This document shows, in pieces, positions 9,087-16,863 of a stretch of 55,524 nt of DNA. The notes beneath the pieces are model-generated. The model made no database searches and was not told the DNA's origin. It saw nothing but the letters and a program-made list of their open reading frames with translations. Origin of the DNA: Vicinamibacterales bacterium (GTDB lineage: Bacteria; Acidobacteriota; Vicinamibacteria; Vicinamibacterales; UBA8438). The position numbers and the translations under genes are program-made. The stretch is taken from positions 3,848-59,371 of the forward strand of contig JAPYUM010000019.1 in the NCBI GenBank assembly GCA_029940535.1, written 5' to 3'. Every line of letters starts with the position of its first letter. Position 1 is the first letter of the stretch.

Positions 9087-9653
9087 ATGCCCCTCCACTC
9101 CGCCGCGCGACGTCTGTGCGTCCTGGTCCTGTTGGCGCCGTTGCTGACAGGTTGGGGTGCGGCCGCTCAGAACCGGATTACTCGCGAGGAGGCCCTGGCC
9201 GCCGTTTTCCCGCAGGCGATGTTCGACGCGGAGCGGGTGTTTCTGACCCCGCCCCAGATGGCGCGGATTGGGGAGCTGGCCGGGGCGGAGGTCGAGAGCG
9301 GTCTGGTCGCCCGCTATGTGGCGACGCAAGGTGGACGGATCGTCGGACGCGCCTATGTCGACACGCATGTTGTCCGGACCAAGCGCGAGAGCCTCCTCGT
9401 CTCGCTTGAGGCCGACGGTAGCGTGAAACGCATCGATGTCACCGCGTTTCTCGAGCCGAGGGAGTATGAGGCGTCCGCGCGCTGGCTGGGGCAATACGGC
9501 CGGCGCCCATTGAACGACGATCTGGCGGTGCAGCGGGCGATTCGCCCGATTGCTGGCGCTACCTTGACGGCCGGCGCGACGAACGCCGCCGTACGACGGG
9601 TGTTGGCCATCGACTGGGTGCTGGAGTTGCCGGAAGAACAGTTGGAGCGGTGA
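9087..9653 (+). CDS. FMN-binding domain protein, predicted ApbE target
   Basis: A 188-residue exported protein of the FMN_bind family (RnfG/NqrC-like). A signal peptide covers about 1-27. The C-terminal half has the family fold signature (GRIVGRAYVDTHVVRTKRESLLVSLEADGSVKRIDVTAFLEP), and then AGATLTAGATNAAVRR. The Thr of AGAT, residue 159, is the expected site where ApbE attaches FMN by a phosphoester bond. The first small residue is Ala where Ser/Thr is more common. It probably carries electrons in the periplasm between the adjacent membrane protein and an acceptor. It starts two bases after the porin stop. Together with apbE two genes downstream the assignment is firm; the electron donor and acceptor are unknown. 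Confidence 0.88.
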   Translation: MPLHSAARRLCVLVLLAPLLTGWGAAAQNRITREEALAAVFPQAMFDAERVFLTPPQMARIGELAGAEVESGLVARYVATQGGRIVGRAYVDTHVVRTKRESLLVSLEADGSVKRIDVTAFLEPREYEASARWLGQYGRRPLNDDLAVQRAIRPIAGATLTAGATNAAVRRVLAIDWVLELPEEQLER

Positions 9654-9657
9654 CACG

Positions 9658-10134
9658 ATGAAATGGTGGGAGCAGTGGGCGTTCAACGCGTTGCATGGTG
9701 CGGTGGCCGTGACCGGCGTCGCGTATTTCTACATGAAGTACCTCGTGACCGCGGTGGACCCCTTCTCGGTCATCAATCATCCGTGGCAGCCGGCCATGCT
9801 CTCATTGCATCTGTTGGCGGCACCGTTCTTCATCGCGTTTTTTGGCATGCTGTTCCGCTCGCACACACTCAAGAAGCTCACCTCCCCGGCGGCCGGCAAT
9901 CGTCGCTCCGGGTGGATGTCCCTGATCAGCTTTTCGACGATGGCGCTGTCCGGCTACCTGCTGCAGGTGGCCTCGACCCCGACCCTGGTGACCGTCATGC
10001 TCTGGGCCCACGTATCGACGAGCGCGTTCTTCGTGGCCGGCTATAGTCTGCATCTCGTCATCGGCTGGCGAATGAGCCGGGTGTCCGACATTGCCACGAC
10101 GACGCTCCGGCGCGAGGCCGGTCTCTCGACGTGA
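9658..10134 (+). CDS. Four-helix membrane protein, putative b-type cytochrome
   Basis: A 158-residue integral membrane protein with four hydrophobic segments (about 8-30, 46-66, 84-104, 114-137). Histidines sit in or next to the helices (LHGAV, LSLHLLAAP, WAHVST, YSLHLVIGW), the pattern of small b-type cytochromes that move electrons across the inner membrane. I do not recognise a specific Pfam family; DUF4405-like or cytochrome b561-like are possibilities. It lies between the FMN-binding gene (4 bases upstream) and apbE (4-base overlap), so the likely job is to pass electrons from quinol to the covalent FMN of its neighbour. Heme binding is inferred from the histidines. Confidence 0.7.
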   Translation: MKWWEQWAFNALHGAVAVTGVAYFYMKYLVTAVDPFSVINHPWQPAMLSLHLLAAPFFIAFFGMLFRSHTLKKLTSPAAGNRRSGWMSLISFSTMALSGYLLQVASTPTLVTVMLWAHVSTSAFFVAGYSLHLVIGWRMSRVSDIATTTLRREAGLST

Positions 10135-11177
10135 GCCGCGCGACGGTGCTCCTCACGCTCGGCGCGCTGTCCTACCTCTCTCTCTATCCAGTCACCGCTG
10201 CCGGCCCGGTCAGCGTCGAGCGCACGCTGTATCTGATGGGCACGCGAGCGACACTTGCCGTCGAGTCGACGGACCGAGCCGCCGCCGTGCGGCAACTCGA
10301 GCGCATGGTCAGGAGCCTCGAACGGACCGAAGCCACCCTCAGTACGTGGCGGCACGACAGCGAGTTGAGTCGGCTGAATCGCCATCCTGTCGGAGAACCC
10401 TTTCAACTGGGGCCTGAAGTCTGCGATCTCTGGCCCACCCTGACCCGCTGGCATCGAGCGACCGCGGGCGCGTTCGACCCCGGTGTCGGTGCGTTGATCG
10501 ACGTGTGGGGACTGCGCGAGGACGGCCGCCGCCCGGCTGCGGATCGGCTGGCGGCCGCTTGGGCGGTGACCGGTCTCGGACACTTCGAGGCTGACCTCGA
10601 TCCGGACGCATGCCAGGTGACGCGTCTGGTCGACGCCACGCTCGACGCCGGCGCGTTCGGCAAAGGAGAGGCGTTGCGTCGCCTGCAGATGGACCTGGGC
10701 GGGGACGCGGTCTGGCGGGTCGACCTGGGTGGCCAGGTCGCCGTATCCGGCATGACCCCGTCGTCCGGACGCTGGCCGGTCGACGTCGCGCACCCGGCAC
10801 GCCGGTATGAGGTGGCCATGGGGCTCGTCCTCGCCACCGGCTCGTTGGCCACCAGCGGCGCATCAGAACGCACGCTGGAGGTCGATGGGGAATCGATCAC
10901 CCACATCCTCGATCCACGCACTGGTCACACCCTCTACCGACGCACGTCGGTCACCGTCTGGCACGACGACCCGCTCGCCGCCGACATTCTTTCGACCGCG
11001 CTCTACGTGTTGGGACCGGATACTGGCATGCGCTTCGCGGAGTCCCACGGGCTAGCCGCGCTCTTTCTTGTCCCGCCCCATGCTTCGGAGAGCATGGCTC
11101 TGTCCGTTCGGCCCAGCCAGGCCTTTGCGGACCGCTTTCCGGTACGCGTGGGCCCCGGCCGTCCCACCGGGCCGTAG
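10131..11177 (+). CDS. apbE: FAD:protein FMN transferase ApbE
   Basis: A 348-residue flavin transferase that uses FAD to attach FMN covalently to a Thr/Ser of exported FMN_bind proteins. Visible family features: an N-terminal signal (to about 24), YLMGTRATLAVES, the SxWxxDSELSRLN region, AFDPGVGALIDVWG, DAGAFGKGEALRRL, VDLGGQVAVSG and the C-terminal THILDPRTGHTLYRRTSVTVWHDDPLAADILSTALYVLG with the Mg-binding Asp/Thr residues. The GTG start overlaps the previous stop by four bases, so it is translationally coupled. The target is almost certainly the FMN-binding protein two genes upstream. It is the last gene of the operon. Confidence 0.95.
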   Translation: MSRATVLLTLGALSYLSLYPVTAAGPVSVERTLYLMGTRATLAVESTDRAAAVRQLERMVRSLERTEATLSTWRHDSELSRLNRHPVGEPFQLGPEVCDLWPTLTRWHRATAGAFDPGVGALIDVWGLREDGRRPAADRLAAAWAVTGLGHFEADLDPDACQVTRLVDATLDAGAFGKGEALRRLQMDLGGDAVWRVDLGGQVAVSGMTPSSGRWPVDVAHPARRYEVAMGLVLATGSLATSGASERTLEVDGESITHILDPRTGHTLYRRTSVTVWHDDPLAADILSTALYVLGPDTGMRFAESHGLAALFLVPPHASESMALSVRPSQAFADRFPVRVGPGRPTGP

Positions 11178-11277
11178 TTCGACACGACGGTCTGCCTTGC
11201 TCCGATGGTCCGTACGGTCTACGATCAGCTTCACTGAGGACGTGCGCCTCGAGCGGCCAGCCGTCCCCACCGCACTG

Positions 11278-13698
11278 ATGACTAGGCGCATTACACGTCT
11301 TCGTGCGTGCGCGCTCGCGGCCTTGTGGCTGTGCGCGGCTCGCCCTGCTCTCGGACAACCTGCACCTGGGTCGGACACGGCCCCTTACCGCGCCCTGCTC
11401 GACCAGTATTGCGTGACGTGCCACAGCGAAAGGCTTGTGGCCGGGGCTGGCGCCGCGAGCAGTCCACTGGTGTCGCAGTTGCGCGCCATCGGACTCACCC
11501 TAGATACGCTCGATCTAGACGAAATTGGCGACGGGGCTGCGCACTGGGAGCAGGTGGTGCGCAAACTGCGCGCCGGATTGATGCCGCCGGCCGGACGTCC
11601 TCGGCCTGACAACGCCACCCTGGACGGCTTCCGTGCCTGGCTCGAGACCCAACTGGACGACACCTGGACGGCGGCGCCGGACCCAGGCCGGACGGCCACC
11701 TTCCACCGGTTGAACCGGGCCGAATACCGCAACGCCATTCGAGATCTGTTGGCGCTCGAGATCGAGGTCGACGACTTTCTGCCGGCCGATGATGCCAGCT
11801 TCGGGTTCGACAACATTGGCGGCGTGCTGCGGATGTCGCAGGCGCTGCTGGAGCGGTATCTGACGGCAAGCCGGTCGATCAGCCGACTGGCGGTCGGGAG
11901 TCCGCCGCCGACTGCGGTCTCCGAGACGTTTCGAGCCGCCCAGGACGAACAGCAGCATCAGCGCGCGCAAGGGCTGCCGTTTGGCACGCGTGGCGGCATG
12001 TTGGTGGACTATCTGTTTCCGCTCGATGCCGACTACGACCTCCGCATCCAGTTGAACGGCAACCGCGGGTTGCGAGAGGAGCATCGGCTGGAAGTGACGG
12101 TGGACGGCGAGCCGGTCGAACAGTATGTCCTGGGACCCGCCCCCCCCGACGGAGAGGCCAACCCGTATGTGACCAGCTCTCAGCTCAACTTGCGCGTGCC
12201 GGTCGGCGCAGGCCGGCATGAGGTGGGGGTGGCCTTTTCACGCCGTCCGCCGGTGCTGGTAGAGCAGGTGCGGGAGCGTTTTCAGAATCCTCGGACGGCG
12301 GGGAACGCTGGTGGCCCGGGCGGCAGCCTGCCGTTTGTCAGCACGGTGACCATCTCTGGACCCCATGATGCGCGTGGTCCCGGTCAGACCCCGAGCCGTG
12401 ACCGCATCTTCACGTGCCGTCCGGCCACCCCGGCGGACGAGCCGGGCTGCGCCCGGACCATCCTGTCGACCTTGGCGCGTCGCGCGTATCGCGCCCCGGT
12501 GACGGACACCGACCTTGCGGTGCTGCTCGACTTCTACGAGATGGGCCGCGCGGATGGTGGAAGCTTCGAGGACGGCATTGAGCTCGGCCTCCGCCGATTG
12601 CTGGTCAGTCCGGAATTCCTGGTGCGTATCGAGGCGGACCCGGTCGGGGCGTCGCCGGCCACGTCGTATCGGGTGACAGACCTCGAGTTGGCCTCCCGGC
12701 TCTCGTTCTTCTTGTGGAGCGGGATCCCGGACGACGAACTGCTCATACTGGCCGAGCGCGGGCGGTTGAGCGACGCGGCCACTCTCGAACAGCAGGTGCG
12801 CCGGATGATTGCGGACCCGCGGTCAGAAGCGGTCACTCGCAACTTTGCCGGCCAGTGGCTGCAGCTCCGCAACCTCGAGTACGCGGTTCGGCCCGGTGAC
12901 CCGTATTCGCTGGCGTTTGACGAGACGCTGCGCCAGGCGATGTTGCGCGAAACCGAGCTGTTCGTCGACAGCATCATTCGTGACGATCGCGGGGTGTTCG
13001 ACCTGCTGACCGCCGACTACACGTTTCTGAACGAGCGGCTCGCCGGCCACTACGACATTCCGAACGTCCAGGGGAGCCACTTCCGTCGCGTGAGTTTGCC
13101 GGCCGGGAGCCCGCGTGGCGGTTTGCTGGGCCACGGCAGTATTCTGACGCTGACGTCGCACGCGATCCGTACCTCGCCGGTGCTCCGGGGCAAGTGGATT
13201 CTGAACAACATCCTCGGCACGCCGCCTCCCGATCCGCCACCCAATATTCCGGCGCTGAACGACAAGAAGACCCAGGCGAAGGTGGCGACCATGCGTGAGC
13301 GGATGTCGGCGCATCGCGCCAATCCCGTGTGCGCCGCGTGTCACTCGATGATCGATCCGGCCGGGTTTGCGCTCGAGCGGTTCGACGCCATCGGACGGTC
13401 ACGCGAGGTCGACGAGTCGTTCAACGCGCTGGATACGTCCGGGACGCTGCCGGATGGCACCGCGTTCGATGGGGTGGCCGAACTGCGAGCGGCGCTGGTC
13501 GAGCGACCCGATCGGTTTGCCACGACCGTCACCGAGAAGCTGCTGACCTATGCTCTGGGCCGCGGTCTCGACTACTACGACATGCCGGCCGTGCGGCGTA
13601 TTGTGCGTGAGGCGTCCGAAGAGGACTACGGCATGCACGCCATCATCGTCGGCATCGTGAACAGCTATCCGTTCCTGCACAGGAGAAGCGAGTCATGA
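11278..13698 (+). CDS. Planctomycete-type cytochrome c protein (DUF1587/1595/1592/1588/1585), copy 1
   Basis: An 806-residue exported multidomain protein. ATG 11278 gives a signal peptide (MTRRITRLRACALAALWLCAARPALGQ); the open frame before it is not signal-like. Order: heme motif CVTCH at 45-49; DUF1587 (HRLNRAEYRNAIRDLLALE) about 140-200; a beta-rich insert; DUF1595 (LARRAYRAPVTDTDL); DUF1592 (ASRLSFFLWSGIPDDELL to SPVLRGKWILNNILG); DUF1588 with CAACH at 685-689 followed by MIDPAGFALERFDAIG; and C-terminal DUF1585 (EKLLTYALGRGLDYYD). Both CxxCH sites could bind heme c. The function of this family is unknown; it is nearly always followed by a DUF1552 gene, here overlapping by four bases. A paralogue lies at 48634-51156. 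Confidence 0.93.
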   Translation: MTRRITRLRACALAALWLCAARPALGQPAPGSDTAPYRALLDQYCVTCHSERLVAGAGAASSPLVSQLRAIGLTLDTLDLDEIGDGAAHWEQVVRKLRAGLMPPAGRPRPDNATLDGFRAWLETQLDDTWTAAPDPGRTATFHRLNRAEYRNAIRDLLALEIEVDDFLPADDASFGFDNIGGVLRMSQALLERYLTASRSISRLAVGSPPPTAVSETFRAAQDEQQHQRAQGLPFGTRGGMLVDYLFPLDADYDLRIQLNGNRGLREEHRLEVTVDGEPVEQYVLGPAPPDGEANPYVTSSQLNLRVPVGAGRHEVGVAFSRRPPVLVEQVRERFQNPRTAGNAGGPGGSLPFVSTVTISGPHDARGPGQTPSRDRIFTCRPATPADEPGCARTILSTLARRAYRAPVTDTDLAVLLDFYEMGRADGGSFEDGIELGLRRLLVSPEFLVRIEADPVGASPATSYRVTDLELASRLSFFLWSGIPDDELLILAERGRLSDAATLEQQVRRMIADPRSEAVTRNFAGQWLQLRNLEYAVRPGDPYSLAFDETLRQAMLRETELFVDSIIRDDRGVFDLLTADYTFLNERLAGHYDIPNVQGSHFRRVSLPAGSPRGGLLGHGSILTLTSHAIRTSPVLRGKWILNNILGTPPPDPPPNIPALNDKKTQAKVATMRERMSAHRANPVCAACHSMIDPAGFALERFDAIGRSREVDESFNALDTSGTLPDGTAFDGVAELRAALVERPDRFATTVTEKLLTYALGRGLDYYDMPAVRRIVREASEEDYGMHAIIVGIVNSYPFLHRRSES

Positions 13699-15038
13699 TC
13701 GTTACCAAGAAGGCGCTCCCACGTCGCACCGTGCTCCGTGGTATCGGGGCAACGGTCGCCCTGCCGTTCCTCGACGCGATGGCGCCGGCCCTGACGGCCA
13801 CTGCCCGCACTGCCGCGAATCCACTGCCGCGATTGGGATTCGTGTATGCACCGAACGGTATGTTCCTGCCGAACTTCCATCCCCTCGGTGGCGGGGGACG
13901 GGGCTTCGAGATGTCCCCGACTCTCAAGCCGCTCGAGCCGTACCGCGAGCAAATGGTGGTGGTGAGCGGCCTGTCCAATCGAGGGCTTGTCAGCACCAAT
14001 GAAGGCGGCGGGGTGCACACCCGCGCGCACGGCGGCTGGTTGAGCGGCGTGTTGCCAAAACGCACCGAGGGGGCCGACATCGAGGCTGGCAAGACGATCG
14101 ACCAGTATGCGGCCGACACCCTGGGCGCCGACACCTCGTTGCGGTCGCTCGAATTGACCACCGAGTCGAACTTCACGGTCGGCAACTGTGAGAACGGCTA
14201 CAGCTGCACGTATCAGAACTCGACGTCCTGGCGCACGGCCACGACACCCCTGCCCCACGAGCGCGATCCGCGGGTCGTGTTCCAACGTCTGTTCGGCGAT
14301 GGCGGCAGCGTCGAGGCGCGATTGGCGCAGATGCAGACCGACCGCAGCATCCTGGACTCGGTCACCGAGAGCATCGGTCGTCTTGAGCGGCGTTTGGGTC
14401 TGCGAGACCGGACGTCGGTCGAGGAATATCTCGACGCCGTGCGCGAGATCGAACGGCGGATCCAGCGGGCAGAGCAGAGCAACGCCACCACCCCGCTTCC
14501 GACCGTGGAGCAGCCGAGTGGCGTGCCGGATGACTATGACGAGCACGTGTCGCTGCTGTTCGAGATGCTGGTGCTCGCCTATCAGGCTGACGTCACCCGG
14601 GTGAGTTGCACCCAGATGGCGCGCGAGCTCAGTGGGCGCACCTATCCCAATATCGGCGTGCCGGAGGCACATCACAGTGTGTCGCACCACCAGCTCGACC
14701 CGCACAACATCGAGCAGTACACGAAGATCAATACGCATCAGATGTCTCTGTTCGCGGGCATGGTCGAGCGTATGCACAACACGCCGGATGGCGACGGAAC
14801 CCTGCTGGACCACACCATCCTGTTGTATGGCACGGGCATGGGTGACGGCGATCATCACACCCCGTACAACCTGCCGGTCACGCTCGTCGGCGGCGGCTGC
14901 GGACAGCTCGCGGGTGGACGGCACATGGTGTACGAGCTCGACACGCCGTTCATGAATCTGGGTGTGACGTTGCTCGACAAGGTGGGCGCGCATGTCGACA
15001 GCGTGTCCGATAGCACGGGGCGGCTGGCGGAGCTGTGA
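13695..15038 (+). CDS. DUF1552 protein with Tat signal, copy 1
   Basis: A 447-residue protein. The N-terminus has a twin-arginine export motif, LPRRTVLRGIGATVALPFLD, so it should be exported folded. The body has DUF1552 features: RLGFVYAPNGMFLPNFHP, YREQMVVVSGLSN, VHTRAHGGWLSGVLP, IDQYAAD, a repeated ERDPRVVFQRLFGDGG region, GVPEAHHSVSHHQ and LYGTGMGDGDHH.PYNLPVTLVGGG. The His/Asp-rich motifs resemble those of DUF1501/alkaline-phosphatase-like proteins, which is a hint of metal-dependent hydrolase ancestry, not a proof. ATGA overlap with the upstream cytochrome gene indicates coupled synthesis and a joint function. About 446 residues, the same as copy 2 at 51168. Confidence 0.92.
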   Translation: MIVTKKALPRRTVLRGIGATVALPFLDAMAPALTATARTAANPLPRLGFVYAPNGMFLPNFHPLGGGGRGFEMSPTLKPLEPYREQMVVVSGLSNRGLVSTNEGGGVHTRAHGGWLSGVLPKRTEGADIEAGKTIDQYAADTLGADTSLRSLELTTESNFTVGNCENGYSCTYQNSTSWRTATTPLPHERDPRVVFQRLFGDGGSVEARLAQMQTDRSILDSVTESIGRLERRLGLRDRTSVEEYLDAVREIERRIQRAEQSNATTPLPTVEQPSGVPDDYDEHVSLLFEMLVLAYQADVTRVSCTQMARELSGRTYPNIGVPEAHHSVSHHQLDPHNIEQYTKINTHQMSLFAGMVERMHNTPDGDGTLLDHTILLYGTGMGDGDHHTPYNLPVTLVGGGCGQLAGGRHMVYELDTPFMNLGVTLLDKVGAHVDSVSDSTGRLAEL

Positions 15039-15041
15039 TGA

Positions 15042-15116
15042 GACGGGGCGGCGCCACGACCCCCCGCGGACGCTACGCAGGGACCCCGAAGCCCCCGCTC
15101 CGCGCCTCCGAGCCGC
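15042..15116 (+). repeat. Diverged copy of GC-rich repeat R1
   Basis: Starts AGACGGGGC-GGCGCC, continues with C-rich runs and the CCCGCTCCG block in the same order as the long R1 copies, but with many substitutions. It fills the gap between DUF1552 copy 1 and its ankyrin gene; the second triad lacks it. Confidence 0.4.
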
Positions 15117-15166
15117 GCCTTGGCCCGAGGCAGTTCGTCGTGAAGACACGTATGTCGGAGATTGAC

Positions 15167-16789
15167 ATGAGACTGCTGCAAACCGCGCTCGTCGGATTGC
15201 TCGCATTGGGCGTATCGGCACCTGCCCTGGCGAAGGCTGACGCACCACTCATTGATGCCGTGCGTGGCGGCGACGTTGACGCCGTGCGCGCCCTGCTCGA
15301 CCAGGGGGCGGATGTCGATGCCCGCATGGGCGACGGATCCACCGCGCTGCAGTGGGCCGTGCATGAACAGCGACCTGAGATAGTCAACCTGTTGCTGGAT
15401 GCGGACGCGGACGTGACCACCGCGAATCGGCACGGCGTGAGCCCGGTCTGGCTCGCGGCGGAGAACGGCGACGCGGCGATGATCGAACGGTTGCTCGACG
15501 CCGGCGCCGACCCGAACCGCACGATGCCGGGTGGCGAGACGGTGCTGATGACCGCCGCCCGCACCGGAGACCAGGACGCCGTCCGATTGTTGCTCGTCCG
15601 CGGCGCTGACCCGAACGCGCGCGAAGAACTGCGTGGGCAGACGGCGCTGATGTGGGCGGCCGCGCGGAACAACGCGGCCGTCGTGCACGCCCTGGCCGAA
15701 CTGGGTGCCGACATCCAGGCCCGGACCGACAACCCCTCTCCCGGCCGCGGGCGGACGTTCGCGAGCGTACCGGCTACCGGCTTCACGCCGCTGCTCTTCT
15801 CGGTGCGCGGCGGCCATCTGGAGGCGGCCCAGGTGCTGCTCGAGGCAGGCGCCGATGTGAACGACACCGTGTCTGACGGTCAGAGTGCGCTGGTGATCGC
15901 GGCCGCCAACGCCAACTGGGAGATGGCGGCCTATCTGCTCGACCGGGGCGCCGACCCCAACCACGCCGGAGCGGGCTGGAATGCGCTGCACCAGACGATC
16001 CGCACGCGCCGGATGAACACCGGATTTGGCACCCCCGCGCCGTTCGCTTCAGGGACGCTCGATAGCATCGATCTCATTCGCAAGTTACTCGCGGACGGCG
16101 TCGACGTTAACGCCCGGATGACACGCAACGGCATGCGCGACGGCCAACGGAATCGGTTCAACCGGCTCGGCGCCAACGCCCTCATGCTGGCCGCGAAGGT
16201 GACCGACGTGGAGGCGATGCGGGTGCTGATGAAAGCCGGCGCCGACCCGGTCATGCCGACCGCCGACGGCACGACGGCATTGATGGTAGCGGCCGGCCTG
16301 GCGCTGTGGAATCCCGGTGAGGATGGTGGCTCGCTCGAAGGTCAGGAAGACGAGGTGCTCGAAGCGGTCCGCATGCTTGTCGAGGCCGGTAACGACGTGA
16401 ACGCCGCCAACTACCGGGGTGAGACCGCGTTGCACGGCGTCGCTTTTCGAGGCGCCGACAATGTTCTCGACTACTTGATCGCGCAGGGTGCTGACCTCGA
16501 TGCTCGCACCGTAGACGGCTGGTCGCCCCTGGCGGTCGCCCGTGGCCTCAGCTATTCCGACTTTTACAAGGCGCAGGTGCTGACCGCGGCACGCCTCGAA
16601 GTGGTGATGGCCGAGCGGGGGATGGACACCGAAGGCGAAGGGCACAAGGTGCCAGGGTCCGTCTGCTACGACTGCTTGCAGACCCACCGCGACCAGATTC
16701 GCTTCGTGGCGGACCGCGACGAGAAGATGGAAGCGATCTTCGACCCGGCCGACCGCGGAATTCAGATGCCGGCGGTCAACGAGCCCTAG
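15167..16789 (+). CDS. Secreted ankyrin-repeat protein, copy 1
   Basis: A 540-residue exported protein. ATG 15167 is preceded by CGGAG at six bases and gives a signal peptide (MRLLQTALVGLLALGVSAPALA). About nine ankyrin repeats follow with the usual A..GH...V..LL..GAD.N consensus (for example VDAVRALLDQGADVDARMGDGSTALQWA, GGETVLMTAARTG, GETALHGVAFRGADNVLDYLIAQGADLDART). The C-terminal tail (VCYDCLQTHRDQIRFV) has a CxxC but not a CxxCH heme site. Ankyrin repeats bind other proteins; as the third gene of the cytochrome/DUF1552 unit it may be a periplasmic scaffold. An ATG at 15152 in the same frame is an alternative start. Confidence 0.9.
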   Translation: MRLLQTALVGLLALGVSAPALAKADAPLIDAVRGGDVDAVRALLDQGADVDARMGDGSTALQWAVHEQRPEIVNLLLDADADVTTANRHGVSPVWLAAENGDAAMIERLLDAGADPNRTMPGGETVLMTAARTGDQDAVRLLLVRGADPNAREELRGQTALMWAAARNNAAVVHALAELGADIQARTDNPSPGRGRTFASVPATGFTPLLFSVRGGHLEAAQVLLEAGADVNDTVSDGQSALVIAAANANWEMAAYLLDRGADPNHAGAGWNALHQTIRTRRMNTGFGTPAPFASGTLDSIDLIRKLLADGVDVNARMTRNGMRDGQRNRFNRLGANALMLAAKVTDVEAMRVLMKAGADPVMPTADGTTALMVAAGLALWNPGEDGGSLEGQEDEVLEAVRMLVEAGNDVNAANYRGETALHGVAFRGADNVLDYLIAQGADLDARTVDGWSPLAVARGLSYSDFYKAQVLTAARLEVVMAERGMDTEGEGHKVPGSVCYDCLQTHRDQIRFVADRDEKMEAIFDPADRGIQMPAVNEP

Positions 16790-16797
16790 GACACCCC

Positions 16798-16824
16798 GGG
16801 CGGGTCTGAAGACCCGCGGCTACG
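16798..16824 (-). repeat. Palindromic intergenic repeat R2, copy 1 (possible terminator)
   Basis: GCGGGTCT-GA-AGACCCGC (16800-16817) is a perfect 8-bp stem with a short loop, flanked by GGCTACG. On the minus strand it reads CGTAGCCGCGGGTCTTCAG, 25/27 identical over its length to 31225-31251. It lies between the convergent ankyrin and PQQ genes and could end both transcripts. Confidence 0.55.
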
Positions 16825-16863
16825 AAATCTCGATCCGGCGGCCAACCGCATCGGGCTCCGGCT

